Source: Candidatus Aminicenantota bacterium
GTDB lineage: Bacteria; Acidobacteriota; Aminicenantia; Aminicenantales; UBA4085
Direction of reading: 5' to 3'
Assembly (NCBI GenBank): GCA_026393895.1
Contig: JAPKZG010000046.1
Span: forward strand, 1-42,649
DNA: 42,649 nt
The notes beneath the pieces are model-generated. The model was not told the DNA's origin and ran no database searches. It was given only the letters and a program-made list of their open reading frames with translations. Positions 8,758 through 16,697 of this stretch are shown here, one piece after another. Made by a program: the position numbers and the translations under genes. The number at the start of each line of letters is the position of its first letter. The first letter of the stretch is position 1.

Positions 8758-9570
8758 CTAGACCGCACCCGTGAACAGGCGACTTACAAACCTGCCTAAT
8801 CCGTCTCCTAGCCAGATAACGACAATACTTCGTCGCCATAAGAATATACTTGTCGTGAGTGCCACTCCAATAAATATCAGCAGGAACTTCGAGCCTTCAT
8901 ACCAGTATTCGGGGTTACTCATTTCGTGCGTCGTGTACATTGCAGCGATAATGAGCGGTGTCATCCATTTGCCAGTTTGGTGAGAAAGCCGTTCAGCCAG
9001 AAAACCAAAATAGAACAAATACTCGGTCGTGGATGCAGGATTGAGAAACAATCGGTCAAGGCTTGCAAGAAATGCGTTTCCTGGAGCAGATAGCATTGGA
9101 TTAGATTGTAAAAGACTTGGTGCTAAATATATCAGCCCGAAAAGAAGTATGGCAATGATGTCGCCTTTCCAGCCACGGGATTGAATACCTAATTTGGACA
9201 AGTCAAAGCGCCAATGTAAGTAGATGAGGATGATGACCGCGAGAGCGGCAGTCGGGCGAAAGAAAGTTCGTAGCGTCATTGCGAGAACAGCAATGATTAG
9301 CGGCAGGAAAAATGCTGGCCGTCGTACTGTTGCCCAGCCTTTGGTTAAGACCAAAGGGACAACTAGAAATAGACCGCCATAGAGGATGAGGTTGAAAGCA
9401 ACATCCTTGAGCGGGGAATATGTCCACTTGTGCAAATCAAATCCAAGAATAAACGGTATTGTGCCGTTCATTATTACCGCCAGTGCGATAAACACTCCCC
9501 ACAAGGATAGGGCTTGCATTGATTGCCTTCGAAGATCTTTCGTTGGTTCGTTTTCAAGTGCGCTATTCAT
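8758..9570 (-). CDS. Multi-pass membrane protein, degenerate CPBP-like; probable integron cassette gene
   Basis: 270 aa with about seven or eight hydrophobic segments (for example WGVFIALAVIMNGTIPFIL, FNLILYGGLFLVVPLVL, IIAILLFGLIYLAPSLL, FLLIFIGVALTTSIFLW). The stretch TEYLFYFGFLAERL followed by AAMYTTHEMSNP resembles the EExxxR and HxxxN motifs of CPBP (CAAX protease/bacteriocin-processing) proteins, but the first Glu and the Arg are not where expected, so catalytic activity is doubtful. Composition is clearly more AT-rich than the flanking chromosome. Its start codon lies 42 nt beyond the recombination end of an integron attC site, read on the same strand, which is the position expected for the next cassette's gene. 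No attC was found after its stop codon. Family assignment is tentative. Confidence 0.75.
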   Translation of the reverse strand: MNSALENEPTKDLRRQSMQALSLWGVFIALAVIMNGTIPFILGFDLHKWTYSPLKDVAFNLILYGGLFLVVPLVLTKGWATVRRPAFFLPLIIAVLAMTLRTFFRPTAALAVIILIYLHWRFDLSKLGIQSRGWKGDIIAILLFGLIYLAPSLLQSNPMLSAPGNAFLASLDRLFLNPASTTEYLFYFGFLAERLSHQTGKWMTPLIIAAMYTTHEMSNPEYWYEGSKFLLIFIGVALTTSIFLWRRSIVVIWLGDGLGRFVSRLFTGAV

Positions 9571-9611
9571 ATGTCCTACCTTTGGAATGTTGTGCAGTAT
9601 TTATGCGAGCG

Positions 9612-9676
9612 GGCTAACATACGCTTAACCGGCGAGGGGGCTTGTCCCCCGAGTCCGGTTGAATCGATTGTTAGGC
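9612..9676 (-). mobile_element. attC: Integron attC recombination site
   Basis: Read on the minus strand, this 65-bp imperfect palindrome begins GCCTAAC (matches RYYYAAC) at 9676-9670 and ends GTTAGCC at 9618-9612 (GTTRRRY with one mismatch). Inside, ATTCAACCGG pairs with CCGGTTAAG, and at the centre GGGGG-ACAAG-CCCCC forms the terminal hairpin. Outer core sites, a five-base spacer, an inner pair of L-boxes and a variable central hairpin are the defining structure of attC sites. The context agrees: the 3' end of one gene (HNH fragment) stops 10 bp before it and the next gene begins 42 bp after it, both on the same strand. No integrase gene or attI is in the window. Confidence 0.75.
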
Positions 9677-9685
9677 GAAGTCATT

Positions 9686-9826
9686 TTATGATTTTTCTCC
9701 TCTTATCACTGCATCCATAACATCATTATTTACTCGTTTCGAATTGCAGTGAAGGCATGCAGTCATAAGATTATCGAAAGAATTATCGCCGCCTTTGCTT
9801 ACATGAATTGAGATTATCACCCTGAT
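9686..9826 (-). pseudogene. HNH endonuclease, 3' remnant
   Basis: Minus-strand reading gives about 46 codons ending in TAA at 9688-9686. They encode IHVSKGGDNSFDNLMTAC and then LHCNSKR, the second half of an HNH/McrA-type nuclease: His, GGDN, N-L and a CxxC zinc pair. The final residues are VNNDVMDAVIRGEKS. The frame is closed upstream by a stop at the 9828-9826 codon, and no first half of the domain precedes it, so this is a truncated gene rather than an active enzyme. It ends 10 bp before an attC site in the same orientation, as a cassette gene would. AT-rich composition matches the adjacent membrane-protein gene. Confidence 0.75.
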
Positions 9827-9892
9827 TTAAAAGAAGTCAAGATCGAGAAACAATAAGAAGCAAAAATTAAGAGAAGAAGTCCAAAAGAATGA

Positions 9893-9922
9893 TTAAGACC
9901 GGCTCGGTTTATTGATTATAAT
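9893..9922 (+). promoter_or_regulatory. Possible promoter of the P-protein-like operon
   Basis: A perfect -10 TATAAT lies at 9917-9922, with TTAAGA (9893-9898) 18 nt upstream as a poor -35. A strong RBS AAGGAGG (9934-9940) sits 5 nt before the ATG at 9946. Transcription would start around 9929, giving a very short leader. The 9827-9892 stretch between this and the HNH remnant is AT-rich and shows nothing else. Confidence 0.4.
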
Positions 9923-9945
9923 AAGGAAACGACAAGGAGGTCGCT

Positions 9946-11337
9946 ATGGGAAAAAAGCCGTTCATTCATCCTTATATCCCGAACTCCGTCCCCGAAGTTC
10001 AGAAAAAGATGCTCGAGGAGATCGGCGCCAAGGATATTGAGGAGCTGTATGAAGATATCCCGCCCGAGTTGCGCTTGAAGCGCGACTTGAACCTGCCGGA
10101 GCCCTTGCTTTCCGAGCTCGAGCTCAAACGTCACGTCGAGGAGATCCTCAATAAGAACATCTCCTGCGGCGAGCGGGTGAGCTTTCTCGGCGGCGGCTGC
10201 GGCCGACACTACGTCCCGGCCATCTGCGACGAGATCACTCATCGCTCGGAATTTCTGACCGCCTACGCCGGAGAACCCTATGAAGACGCCGGACGCTTCC
10301 AGGTCCTCTTCGAGTACGAGAGCCTGATGGCCGAGATTCTCGATTTCGACGTCGTCAACGTCCCGACTTTTGACTGGGGACAGGCGGCGAGCACTTCGGT
10401 CCGCATGGCCGGCCGCATCACCGGACGGAAAAAGGTCCTCGTCGCCGATACCGTGTCGCCCGACCGGCTGGCCATCATAAAGAATTACTGCCACCCGGTC
10501 ATGTCCGTGGCCCTCGTCGGCCATCAGGCCGACACGGGACTCCTGGATATGGGCGATCTCAAGGCCAAACTCAGCCCGGAAACGGCGGCCGTTTACTTCG
10601 AGAATCCGTCTTATCTGGGATTCATCGAAACGCAGGGCGAAGCGATTTCCGCCGTCGCCCGGGCCGGAGGCGCGCTGTCCCTCGCCGGCGTCGATCCCCT
10701 GTCTTTAGGCGTTCTGAAGCCGCCGAGCCAATACGGGGTCGATATCGCCTGCGGCGACATCCAGGGCCTCGGCAATCACATGTATTTCGGCGGTACGCTC
10801 GGCGGATTCATCGCCACGCGCGACGAAGAACGGTTTGTCATGGAGTATCCCTCGCGGCTCTTCGGCATCGCCGGAACCTCGGTCGAAGGCGAGTGGGGCT
10901 TCGGCGACGTCGCCTACAGCCGGACGTCGTTCGACGGCCGGGAAAAGGGAAAGGAATTCGTCGGCACCGCGGCCGCCTTGCATGGAATCGCAGCCGCCGT
11001 CTATCTCTCGCTCATGGGCCCTCAGGGCCTGCGCGATCTCGGCCGGCATATCTTGCAGAAAGCGCGTTACGCTGCTCTTAAGCTCTCCGGGCTCAACGGC
11101 GTCAAGATCCGCTTCCGCTCCGTTCCCTTCAAGGAGTTCGTCGTGGATTTCAGCGGGACGGGAAAGAGGGTGGCGGAAATCAACGAGCGCTTGCTCGAAG
11201 CGGGTCTCTTCGGAGGCATAGATTTGACAAAGGAATTTCCCGAACTCCGGGGCTGCGCGCTTTACTCCTTTACGGAGATGACGGCCAAGTCCGACGTCGA
11301 TAAGCTGACGGAGACACTGAGGAGCATCCTGGGCTAA
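9946..11337 (+). CDS. Divergent glycine dehydrogenase (P-protein) subunit 1-like, GcvPA family
   Basis: 463 aa, close to the length of GcvPA. It belongs to the family by its start (FIHPYIPNSVPEVQKKMLEEIG), SFLGGGCGRHYVPA where GcvPA has FLGAGxYxHxxP, and RSEFLTAYAGEPYEDAGRFQ where GcvPA has TAYTPYQPEISQGTLQ. The replacement of the YQPExxQG segment and of GAGxYDH is notable because these belong to the conserved P-protein active-site surroundings. In the glycine cleavage system this subunit pairs with GcvPB to decarboxylate glycine onto lipoyl-GcvH. Here a GcvPB-like gene follows 8 bp later, but no GcvH, GcvT or lipoate gene is present; an SDR dehydrogenase is. I infer a related PLP enzyme with an altered substrate, though a remote GcvH/T cannot be excluded. 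Confidence 0.85.
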   Translation: MGKKPFIHPYIPNSVPEVQKKMLEEIGAKDIEELYEDIPPELRLKRDLNLPEPLLSELELKRHVEEILNKNISCGERVSFLGGGCGRHYVPAICDEITHRSEFLTAYAGEPYEDAGRFQVLFEYESLMAEILDFDVVNVPTFDWGQAASTSVRMAGRITGRKKVLVADTVSPDRLAIIKNYCHPVMSVALVGHQADTGLLDMGDLKAKLSPETAAVYFENPSYLGFIETQGEAISAVARAGGALSLAGVDPLSLGVLKPPSQYGVDIACGDIQGLGNHMYFGGTLGGFIATRDEERFVMEYPSRLFGIAGTSVEGEWGFGDVAYSRTSFDGREKGKEFVGTAAALHGIAAAVYLSLMGPQGLRDLGRHILQKARYAALKLSGLNGVKIRFRSVPFKEFVVDFSGTGKRVAEINERLLEAGLFGGIDLTKEFPELRGCALYSFTEMTAKSDVDKLTETLRSILG

Positions 11338-11345
11338 GGAGAACG

Positions 11346-12938
11346 ATGATGGACATCGGCAAAAACAGCACATTGAGAAATTTCCACCAGGCCAAATGGG
11401 ACGAAGAGGTCATTTTCGAGCTGAGCAATCCCGGTGAGCGGGGCCTCGTCGTGCCCGGAGTCGAGGCCGGGATCGAAGAAATCGCGGGCGACGGGATCTC
11501 CTCAATCCCCGAGATCATGAGAAGGAAAGAACCGCCCGCCCTGCCCGAGATCTCCCAGATGAGGGTTTTAAAACACTTCCTCCGTATTTCCCAGCAGAAC
11601 CTGGGCGCCGACCTCAACGTGGATATCGGACAGGGCACGTGCACGATGAAGTACAGCCCAAAGATCAACGAAGTCCTGGCCTCGTCAAAAAAGGCCTCGG
11701 ACATCCACCCCTGCCAGGACGCAAGCACCGTCCAGGGAGCTCTTCGGATTATGTACGAACTGGACCTCTTTCTCAGGGAAATCTCGGGCCTTGACCGCTT
11801 CTCTCTCCAGCCGAGCTCCGGTTCCCACGCCATCCTGGCCATGGCCTCCCTTGTCCGCAAGTATCACGAGACGCGCGGCGAAGGAGACAAGAGGGATGAA
11901 ATCATCACCACGATCTTCTCCCATCCGTCGGACGCGGCGGCGGCGGCCGTCAAGGGATTCAAGATCGTAACCATCTATTACGATGAGACCGGGCTGCCGG
12001 ATATCCAATCGCTGAAAAAAGCGGTCTCGGATCGCACCGCGGCTCTCTTCATCACCAACCCCGAGGACACCGGAATCTACAATCCGAGGATCGCCGAATT
12101 CACGGAACTCATTCACCGGGCCGGCGGACTGTGCGGCTATGATCAGGCCAACGCCAACGGCATCCTGGGCATCACCCGGGCCAAAGAAGCCGGCTTCGAC
12201 ATGTGCTTCTTCAACCTCCATAAGACGTTCAGCACGCCGCACGGCTGCGGCGGACCGGCCTCGGGAGCGCTGGGGGTGACGAAAGCCCTCGTCGATTATC
12301 TTCCCGTTCCCATCGTCGAATTCGACGGGAAAAAATATTCCCTTAACTGGGACCTGCCGCAGACCATCGGCAAGACACGCTCTTTCTACGGCGTCTTTCC
12401 GGCCATCCTGAAGGCTTATGCCTGGATCATGAGCCTGGGAGGGGAGGGCTTGAAGGAAGTCGCCCGGGTCGCGGTCCTCAACAACAACTACCTTCTGAAG
12501 AAAATCACGGCCATCAAGGGAGCGACTTCTCCCTTCAAAGCGGGAAAGCGCAGGATCGAACAGGTCCGATACAGTTGGGAAGAACTCACCAAAGAAACCG
12601 GAGTCGATACGCATGAGTTCGCCCTGCGCATGGCCGATTTCGGATTCCATCTCTGGTCGAGTCACCATCCTTTCCTGGTCCCCCAGCCGTTCACCGTCGA
12701 GCCCACGGAGTCCTACTCCAAGGAGGAATTGGACGAATATCTGGACGGCTTGAGGCACGTTGCCGAGGAGGCCCGCCGGGATCCTGAAACCGTCAAGAGC
12801 GCGCCGCACCGCAGTGTCGTCCATAAGATCGACGAGAGCACCTTCGACGACCCGGCCAAGTGGGCCATCACCTGGAGAGCCTACATCAAAAAGCACGGCC
12901 CGCCCGCCCGCCGGAGAGAAAGGAGAACGACGTCATGA
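11346..12938 (+). CDS. Divergent glycine dehydrogenase subunit 2-like, GcvPB family (PLP)
   Basis: 530 aa, about 40 longer than common GcvPB. Family marks: LPEISQMRVLKHF, GQGTCTMKYSPKINE (about 95-109), STVQGALRIMYELD, LQPSSGSHA, and the PLP lysine K293 in FFNLHKTFSTPHGCGGP. One highly conserved block is changed: the usual DSAHGTNPASAAMAG reads FSHPSDAAAAAVKG (about 191-204), and YDGANxNAI reads YDQANANGI. Cofactor binding is therefore kept while substrate-side residues differ. Two ATGs (11346 and 11349) follow an AAGGAGAACG ribosome site; the first is used here. The stop overlaps the SDR start as ATGA, implying translational coupling. Likely forms a heterodimer with the preceding subunit. 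Confidence 0.87.
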   Translation: MMDIGKNSTLRNFHQAKWDEEVIFELSNPGERGLVVPGVEAGIEEIAGDGISSIPEIMRRKEPPALPEISQMRVLKHFLRISQQNLGADLNVDIGQGTCTMKYSPKINEVLASSKKASDIHPCQDASTVQGALRIMYELDLFLREISGLDRFSLQPSSGSHAILAMASLVRKYHETRGEGDKRDEIITTIFSHPSDAAAAAVKGFKIVTIYYDETGLPDIQSLKKAVSDRTAALFITNPEDTGIYNPRIAEFTELIHRAGGLCGYDQANANGILGITRAKEAGFDMCFFNLHKTFSTPHGCGGPASGALGVTKALVDYLPVPIVEFDGKKYSLNWDLPQTIGKTRSFYGVFPAILKAYAWIMSLGGEGLKEVARVAVLNNNYLLKKITAIKGATSPFKAGKRRIEQVRYSWEELTKETGVDTHEFALRMADFGFHLWSSHHPFLVPQPFTVEPTESYSKEELDEYLDGLRHVAEEARRDPETVKSAPHRSVVHKIDESTFDDPAKWAITWRAYIKKHGPPARRRERRTTS

Positions 12939-13723
12939 ACATCGCCGAAAAAGCCTTAACCCTCATCTCGTTGGAAGGAAAGGTCGCCCTGGTGACGGGC
13001 GCGGCCTCGGGGATCGGCCGCGGGATCGCCGGCCGCCTGGCGGAAATGGGAGCGACGGTCGTTCTCCTCGATATCGATGAAAAAAAGGGAGCCGAAGCGG
13101 CCGCGGAGATCATCCGAAAAGGAGGCCGGGCCGGGTTCGTCAAATGCGATGTCCGGTCGGACGCCGACTGCAGGCGCACCGCAGACGGGGCCGGACTGGA
13201 ATTCGGAAGGATCGATATTCTCTGCAACAACGCCGGAGTCGCCATCCGCAAGAACTGCCTCGACCTCGAGGAAGAGGAATGGGACAGGGCCGTCGATATC
13301 ATGCTCAAAGGAGTTTATCTCCTTTCCCGCCGGGTTATTCCCCACATGATCAAGGCCGGCGGCGGAAGCATCATCAATACGGGCTCGGGCTGGTCCCTCA
13401 AGGGCGGCCCTGACGCCGTCTCCTACTGCGCCGCCAAAGGGGGCATTCTCAATATGACCAGAGCCATGGCCATCGATCATGGGCGCCACAATATCCGGGT
13501 CAACTGCGTCTGCCCGGGGGACGTCGATACGCCCATGCTCCGCGGGGAGTGTCTCCAGCTTGGAGAAAATATGGATGCCTTCATGAAGGACGCGGCGACG
13601 CGTCCGATCGCCCGGGTCGGGACGCCTGAAGACGTGGCCAATGCGGTCCTTTTCTTGGCCGGCAACCTGTCCACGTGGGTAACGGGAACCCATCTCGTCG
13701 TGGACGGCGGCGGCATCGCCTGA
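12935..13723 (+). CDS. Short-chain dehydrogenase/reductase (SDR)
   Basis: 262 aa from the ATG at 12935, which overlaps the preceding stop (ATGA) and has AGGAG (12921-12925) 9 nt upstream; an in-frame ATG at 12860 lies inside the upstream gene and is not credible. Classical SDR features: TGAASGIGRG dinucleotide loop, CDVRSD, NNAGVA, catalytic Ser in INTGSGW, YCAAK (YxxxK) and a C-terminal DGGGIA. The D-I-D at the end of the second beta strand (LLDIDEKKG) suggests NAD rather than NADP. It is the third gene of the P-protein-like operon, so it probably oxidises or reduces a substrate or product of that enzyme pair. Substrate unknown. Confidence 0.92.
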   Translation: MNIAEKALTLISLEGKVALVTGAASGIGRGIAGRLAEMGATVVLLDIDEKKGAEAAAEIIRKGGRAGFVKCDVRSDADCRRTADGAGLEFGRIDILCNNAGVAIRKNCLDLEEEEWDRAVDIMLKGVYLLSRRVIPHMIKAGGGSIINTGSGWSLKGGPDAVSYCAAKGGILNMTRAMAIDHGRHNIRVNCVCPGDVDTPMLRGECLQLGENMDAFMKDAATRPIARVGTPEDVANAVLFLAGNLSTWVTGTHLVVDGGGIA

Positions 13724-13736
13724 AGAGGGAAAGACG

Positions 13737-13766
13737 ATGAAAACTCGTTTTTATCGCCGAATATAG
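13737..13766 (+). other. Possible stump of a fourth operon gene
   Basis: After the SDR stop there is GAGGGAAAGACG and then ATG AAA ACT followed by seven more codons and TAG (MKTRFYRRI). A ribosome site plus ATG at normal operon spacing with an early stop suggests a deleted or decayed downstream gene; it may also be chance. The rest of the gap to 13944 is AG-rich and shows no gene. Confidence 0.2.
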
Positions 13767-13944
13767 CGGATAAGTTAAGGGGCCGGGACTGAGGTTAGAA
13801 TGTATACGGACATGACTTTCGAGCCAAGGGCACGGATAGAAGGATGGTTCGTAAGACCTAAAGAGAAAACAAGAGAAGAAAAGAGAAGAAAATAGAAAAA
13901 ACGCCTTGCCTCACATCATCATAGAAAGAATTTCCGCAGAGGAT

Positions 13945-14646
13945 TCAACCGCCGTCGCGCCGGAAGCGGTAGCCGACGCCGTAGACCGTTTGAATGAAGC
14001 GCGGCTCGGACGGGTCGTCCTCGATTTTCTGTCGCAATTTGGCGATGTGCTGGTCCAGCGTCCGGGTCGTCCCTTCATACCGCACCCCCCAGATTTCGTC
14101 CAGCAGGGTGAATCGCTCCACAACTTCCCCGGCGTGGGCGACGAAATACCGAAGGAGCTCGATTTCCCGGGCCGTCACCGCAAAATGTTTCCTTTTTTTT
14201 GTCCCCGTGAATGTCTTGGGATCGATCCGGACGTCGCCGAACTCAATCGGGCTCGTATCTTTCTTCCCCGCCTCCCGGGCCGCCGCCCGGCGGAGGGCCG
14301 CCCGGACCCGGGCCAGGAGCTCGCCGATTCCGAACGGTTTGACGATGTAATCGTCCGCTCCAAGTTCCAGTCCCACGACCTTATCGGTTTCCCGTCCCTT
14401 GGCCGTCAACATGACGATGGGCGTCAGGGCGTCCTTGAGACGGATCTCGCGGCATACGTCCAGGCCGCTTTTTTCGGGAATCATGACGTCCAGGAGGATC
14501 AGGGCCGGTTTTTCGGCCTGGTACGCCCGCAACGCGGATTTGCCGTCCCGGGCCGTCCGGACTTCAAATCCCTCTCCGTGGAGAAGGTCCTCCAGGCCGG
14601 TGAGGATGGCCGGGTCGTCCTCGACGATCAGGATTTTTTCTTTCAT
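13945..14646 (-). CDS. OmpR/PhoB-family response regulator
   Basis: 233 aa. Receiver domain 1-118 with the acidic pair D10-D11, phospho-acceptor D53 (LLDVMIPEKSG), T81 and K103 (ADDYIVKPF). Winged-helix DNA-binding domain 130-230 with ELLRYFVAHAGEVVER, RTLDQHIAKLRQKIE and the terminal TVYGVGYRF. It is the second gene of a two-gene operon: its start codon overlaps the stop of the sensor kinase (ATGA), so the two are translationally coupled and surely partners. Acts as a cytoplasmic transcription factor; targets are unknown, and no matching direct repeat was seen upstream of the operon. Confidence 0.95.
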   Translation of the reverse strand: MKEKILIVEDDPAILTGLEDLLHGEGFEVRTARDGKSALRAYQAEKPALILLDVMIPEKSGLDVCREIRLKDALTPIVMLTAKGRETDKVVGLELGADDYIVKPFGIGELLARVRAALRRAAAREAGKKDTSPIEFGDVRIDPKTFTGTKKRKHFAVTAREIELLRYFVAHAGEVVERFTLLDEIWGVRYEGTTRTLDQHIAKLRQKIEDDPSEPRFIQTVYGVGYRFRRDGG

Positions 14647-16616
14647 GCCGGTTCCTTCGCCTCGGGCAGAAGAATCGTGAAAACGGAACCGCCGCCGTCA
14701 CGGGGCCGGAATTCGATATCGCCGCCGTGATCCCGGGCGATCCGGCGGGCGATGGTCAGGCCCAGGCCGGAACCGGAGACGGGGGCCGAGAGCGATTGGT
14801 CTACCCGGTAGAATTCCCGGAAGATCTTTCCGGCCGCGGCCGGCGGGACTCCGATCCCCCGGTCCAGGACGGCGACGCGGACGAATCCCCCGGACCGCGA
14901 CACCTCGACCTCGATGCGCTTGTTTTCCGGGGAGTATTTTTCCGCGTTCGTAAGAAGGTTGAGAACCGCCTGGCCGAGGGCCTCCTCGTCGGCGACGACG
15001 GCCGCCCCGTTGGAGGAATCGGTAAACGTCACCGTGAACCCGTCGTGCTCCAGCCGGACCCGTTCCTTGGAAACGATCGCCTCGACCCGCGGGCCGGCGG
15101 CCATCCGGGTTTTGGCGTAAATCCGTTTCCCCTTTTCCATCTTGGAGAAATCGAGGACGTTGTTGATCAGCCGGGTCAGCCGCTCGGTTTCCGTCAGCAT
15201 CAACCCGAGATAGGACCGCTGTTTCTCAACGTCCGGCTGGCGGCCTTCCTTGAGCATTTCGGAAAACATCCGGATCGACGTCAGGGGCGTTTTGAGCTCG
15301 TGGGAGACATTGGTCACGAACGTCGTTTTCTGCCGGGCCAGGATCATCTCGCTCCGGAGCATGTTCAGGATGACCAGGCCGGCCGCGGCGATGAGAACGC
15401 ACAATCCCAGGATGGCGACCGCCATCAGGAGGCGCGTCGATTTCGCCTGCGCGGCCAGGGCGCCCGGGTCGGTCGGATAGGCGGCAACTTCCCATCGCGG
15501 AAGGAGTTCGCTCACCTCGCGGGCGACGAGCGGCCGCCGCCAATCCCGGCTGCCCTGCCCTTCCGGAGTCACGAGAGGCCGGCCGTTCTCATCCAGGACG
15601 GTCAGGATCCGGGCCGGGGAATAAGCCGCCGGCAAACGGGCAAGCAGCCGTCCTCTGGCTGCCCCGTCCTCGACAAGGCAGCCGATGAAACGTCCGGAGA
15701 CCTCCCGCTTCCAGAAAAGAAGCGTCAGCTTGTCCTCAATAAAACGGGGGACGAATCCGGAGTCCTTTCCGGACGTGATCTCGCTGAATTTGAGCAGGTC
15801 GGAAATGAAGACGGATTCGGGCCGGGGAGCTGCAAGATTCTTGGGCGACGCCACGCCCGGCGTCACATTCCGCGACTCGGTTTTCCGTCCCCGGCGAGCG
15901 GCTTCGTCGTAAACACGTTTCCGGGCTTCGTCACTCTGTTCGAATTCAGCCAGCGCTTGTTGGGCCGTCTGGACGTCGGCGACTTCCGTTTTGCCGGCCG
16001 CTTTCTCTTTCCCGACGTCCGCCTTCGCGGACGCGGATAAAGACACGTTCGCCGGTTGTCGTCCGGCGGCGGCCGGAGGAGTTTCCGCCTGTAAGTTTTC
16101 CGTCTTCTTTTCAAGAGCATCCGCTTGAAGCCCGCCGCTCAGGCCGGCCGGTGGAGCGGCGATCTGTTCCTTGAAAGCGAGGGCAACGTTCTCAAAGACC
16201 GGAGTCGGCTTGCGGTTCGTAACGAACTCCCGGTTCCAGTTGAGGAAGACCAGGTCGCTTTCGGCAAGAAAGGAATCACGCGTCGGCCATAGGATTTGAT
16301 AATCCGCCGAGAGAAGAAAAGGGACGCCGACGAGCGGCGATCCATTTTTCCAGGCGGCCAAGGCCGGACGCGGGTCTGAACCTGTTTCGGCCGGAGCCGT
16401 CGAGGCCAGTTCCTCGCGGAACCGTTGTAGCTCGTCCTGCATCAGGGACACGGCGTGGGTGAGTTCCGCGTCGAGCGTGCCCTGAAGGCGCTTCTCGAGA
16501 AAGGCCTCCTCCCGGTCGATCGACCGCACGGCCAGAACGGCCAGGACGACGCACGGCAGGACGACGGCGGCGAAAAACATCAGCCGCAAGGGTTTCGATC
16601 TCCCCCAGGCGTTCAT
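14643..16616 (-). CDS. Membrane sensor histidine kinase with long low-complexity sensor insert
   Basis: 657 aa. A first transmembrane helix at about 11-29 (LMFFAAVVLPCVVLAVLAVR), a large extracytoplasmic region to about 395, a second helix (LLMAVAILGLCVLIAAAGLV), then HisKA with NVSHELKTPLTSIRMFSEML (phospho-acceptor H439) and HATPase with N-box NLLTNAEKYSP, DRGIG and GSGLGL. The sensor region includes some 110 residues rich in Ala, Lys, Glu, Pro and Ser (about 170-290) that look disordered and split it into two parts. The kinase is transcribed first and overlaps its regulator by 4 bp. A terminator upstream isolates it from the ARPP-1 gene. The signal sensed is not evident. Confidence 0.94.
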   Translation of the reverse strand: MNAWGRSKPLRLMFFAAVVLPCVVLAVLAVRSIDREEAFLEKRLQGTLDAELTHAVSLMQDELQRFREELASTAPAETGSDPRPALAAWKNGSPLVGVPFLLSADYQILWPTRDSFLAESDLVFLNWNREFVTNRKPTPVFENVALAFKEQIAAPPAGLSGGLQADALEKKTENLQAETPPAAAGRQPANVSLSASAKADVGKEKAAGKTEVADVQTAQQALAEFEQSDEARKRVYDEAARRGRKTESRNVTPGVASPKNLAAPRPESVFISDLLKFSEITSGKDSGFVPRFIEDKLTLLFWKREVSGRFIGCLVEDGAARGRLLARLPAAYSPARILTVLDENGRPLVTPEGQGSRDWRRPLVAREVSELLPRWEVAAYPTDPGALAAQAKSTRLLMAVAILGLCVLIAAAGLVILNMLRSEMILARQKTTFVTNVSHELKTPLTSIRMFSEMLKEGRQPDVEKQRSYLGLMLTETERLTRLINNVLDFSKMEKGKRIYAKTRMAAGPRVEAIVSKERVRLEHDGFTVTFTDSSNGAAVVADEEALGQAVLNLLTNAEKYSPENKRIEVEVSRSGGFVRVAVLDRGIGVPPAAAGKIFREFYRVDQSLSAPVSGSGLGLTIARRIARDHGGDIEFRPRDGGGSVFTILLPEAKEPA

Positions 16617-16648
16617 GGCGGCTTATTATAACCCCATTTCCGGGACGG

Positions 16649-16681
16649 AAAAACCGGGAGGGCGGGAAATCGCCCTCCCGG
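16649..16681 (-). terminator. Intrinsic terminator of the ARPP-1 gene
   Basis: Read on the minus strand, CCGGGAGGGCG and CGCCCTCCCGG (16681-16671 and 16664-16654) form a perfect 11-bp GC-rich stem with a 6-nt loop, followed at once by five Ts. It lies 17 bp after the ARPP-1 stop and before the kinase start, so the two-component operon needs its own promoter in the remaining 32 bp or relies on read-through. Confidence 0.85.
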
Positions 16682-16697
16682 AATCCCTCGGGCCGGT

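Noticed and set aside
14727-16040. 437-aa plus-strand frame opposite the sensor kinase
   Set aside because: Antisense shadow of a gene with clear kinase motifs; Arg/Gly/Pro-rich with no recognisable domain.
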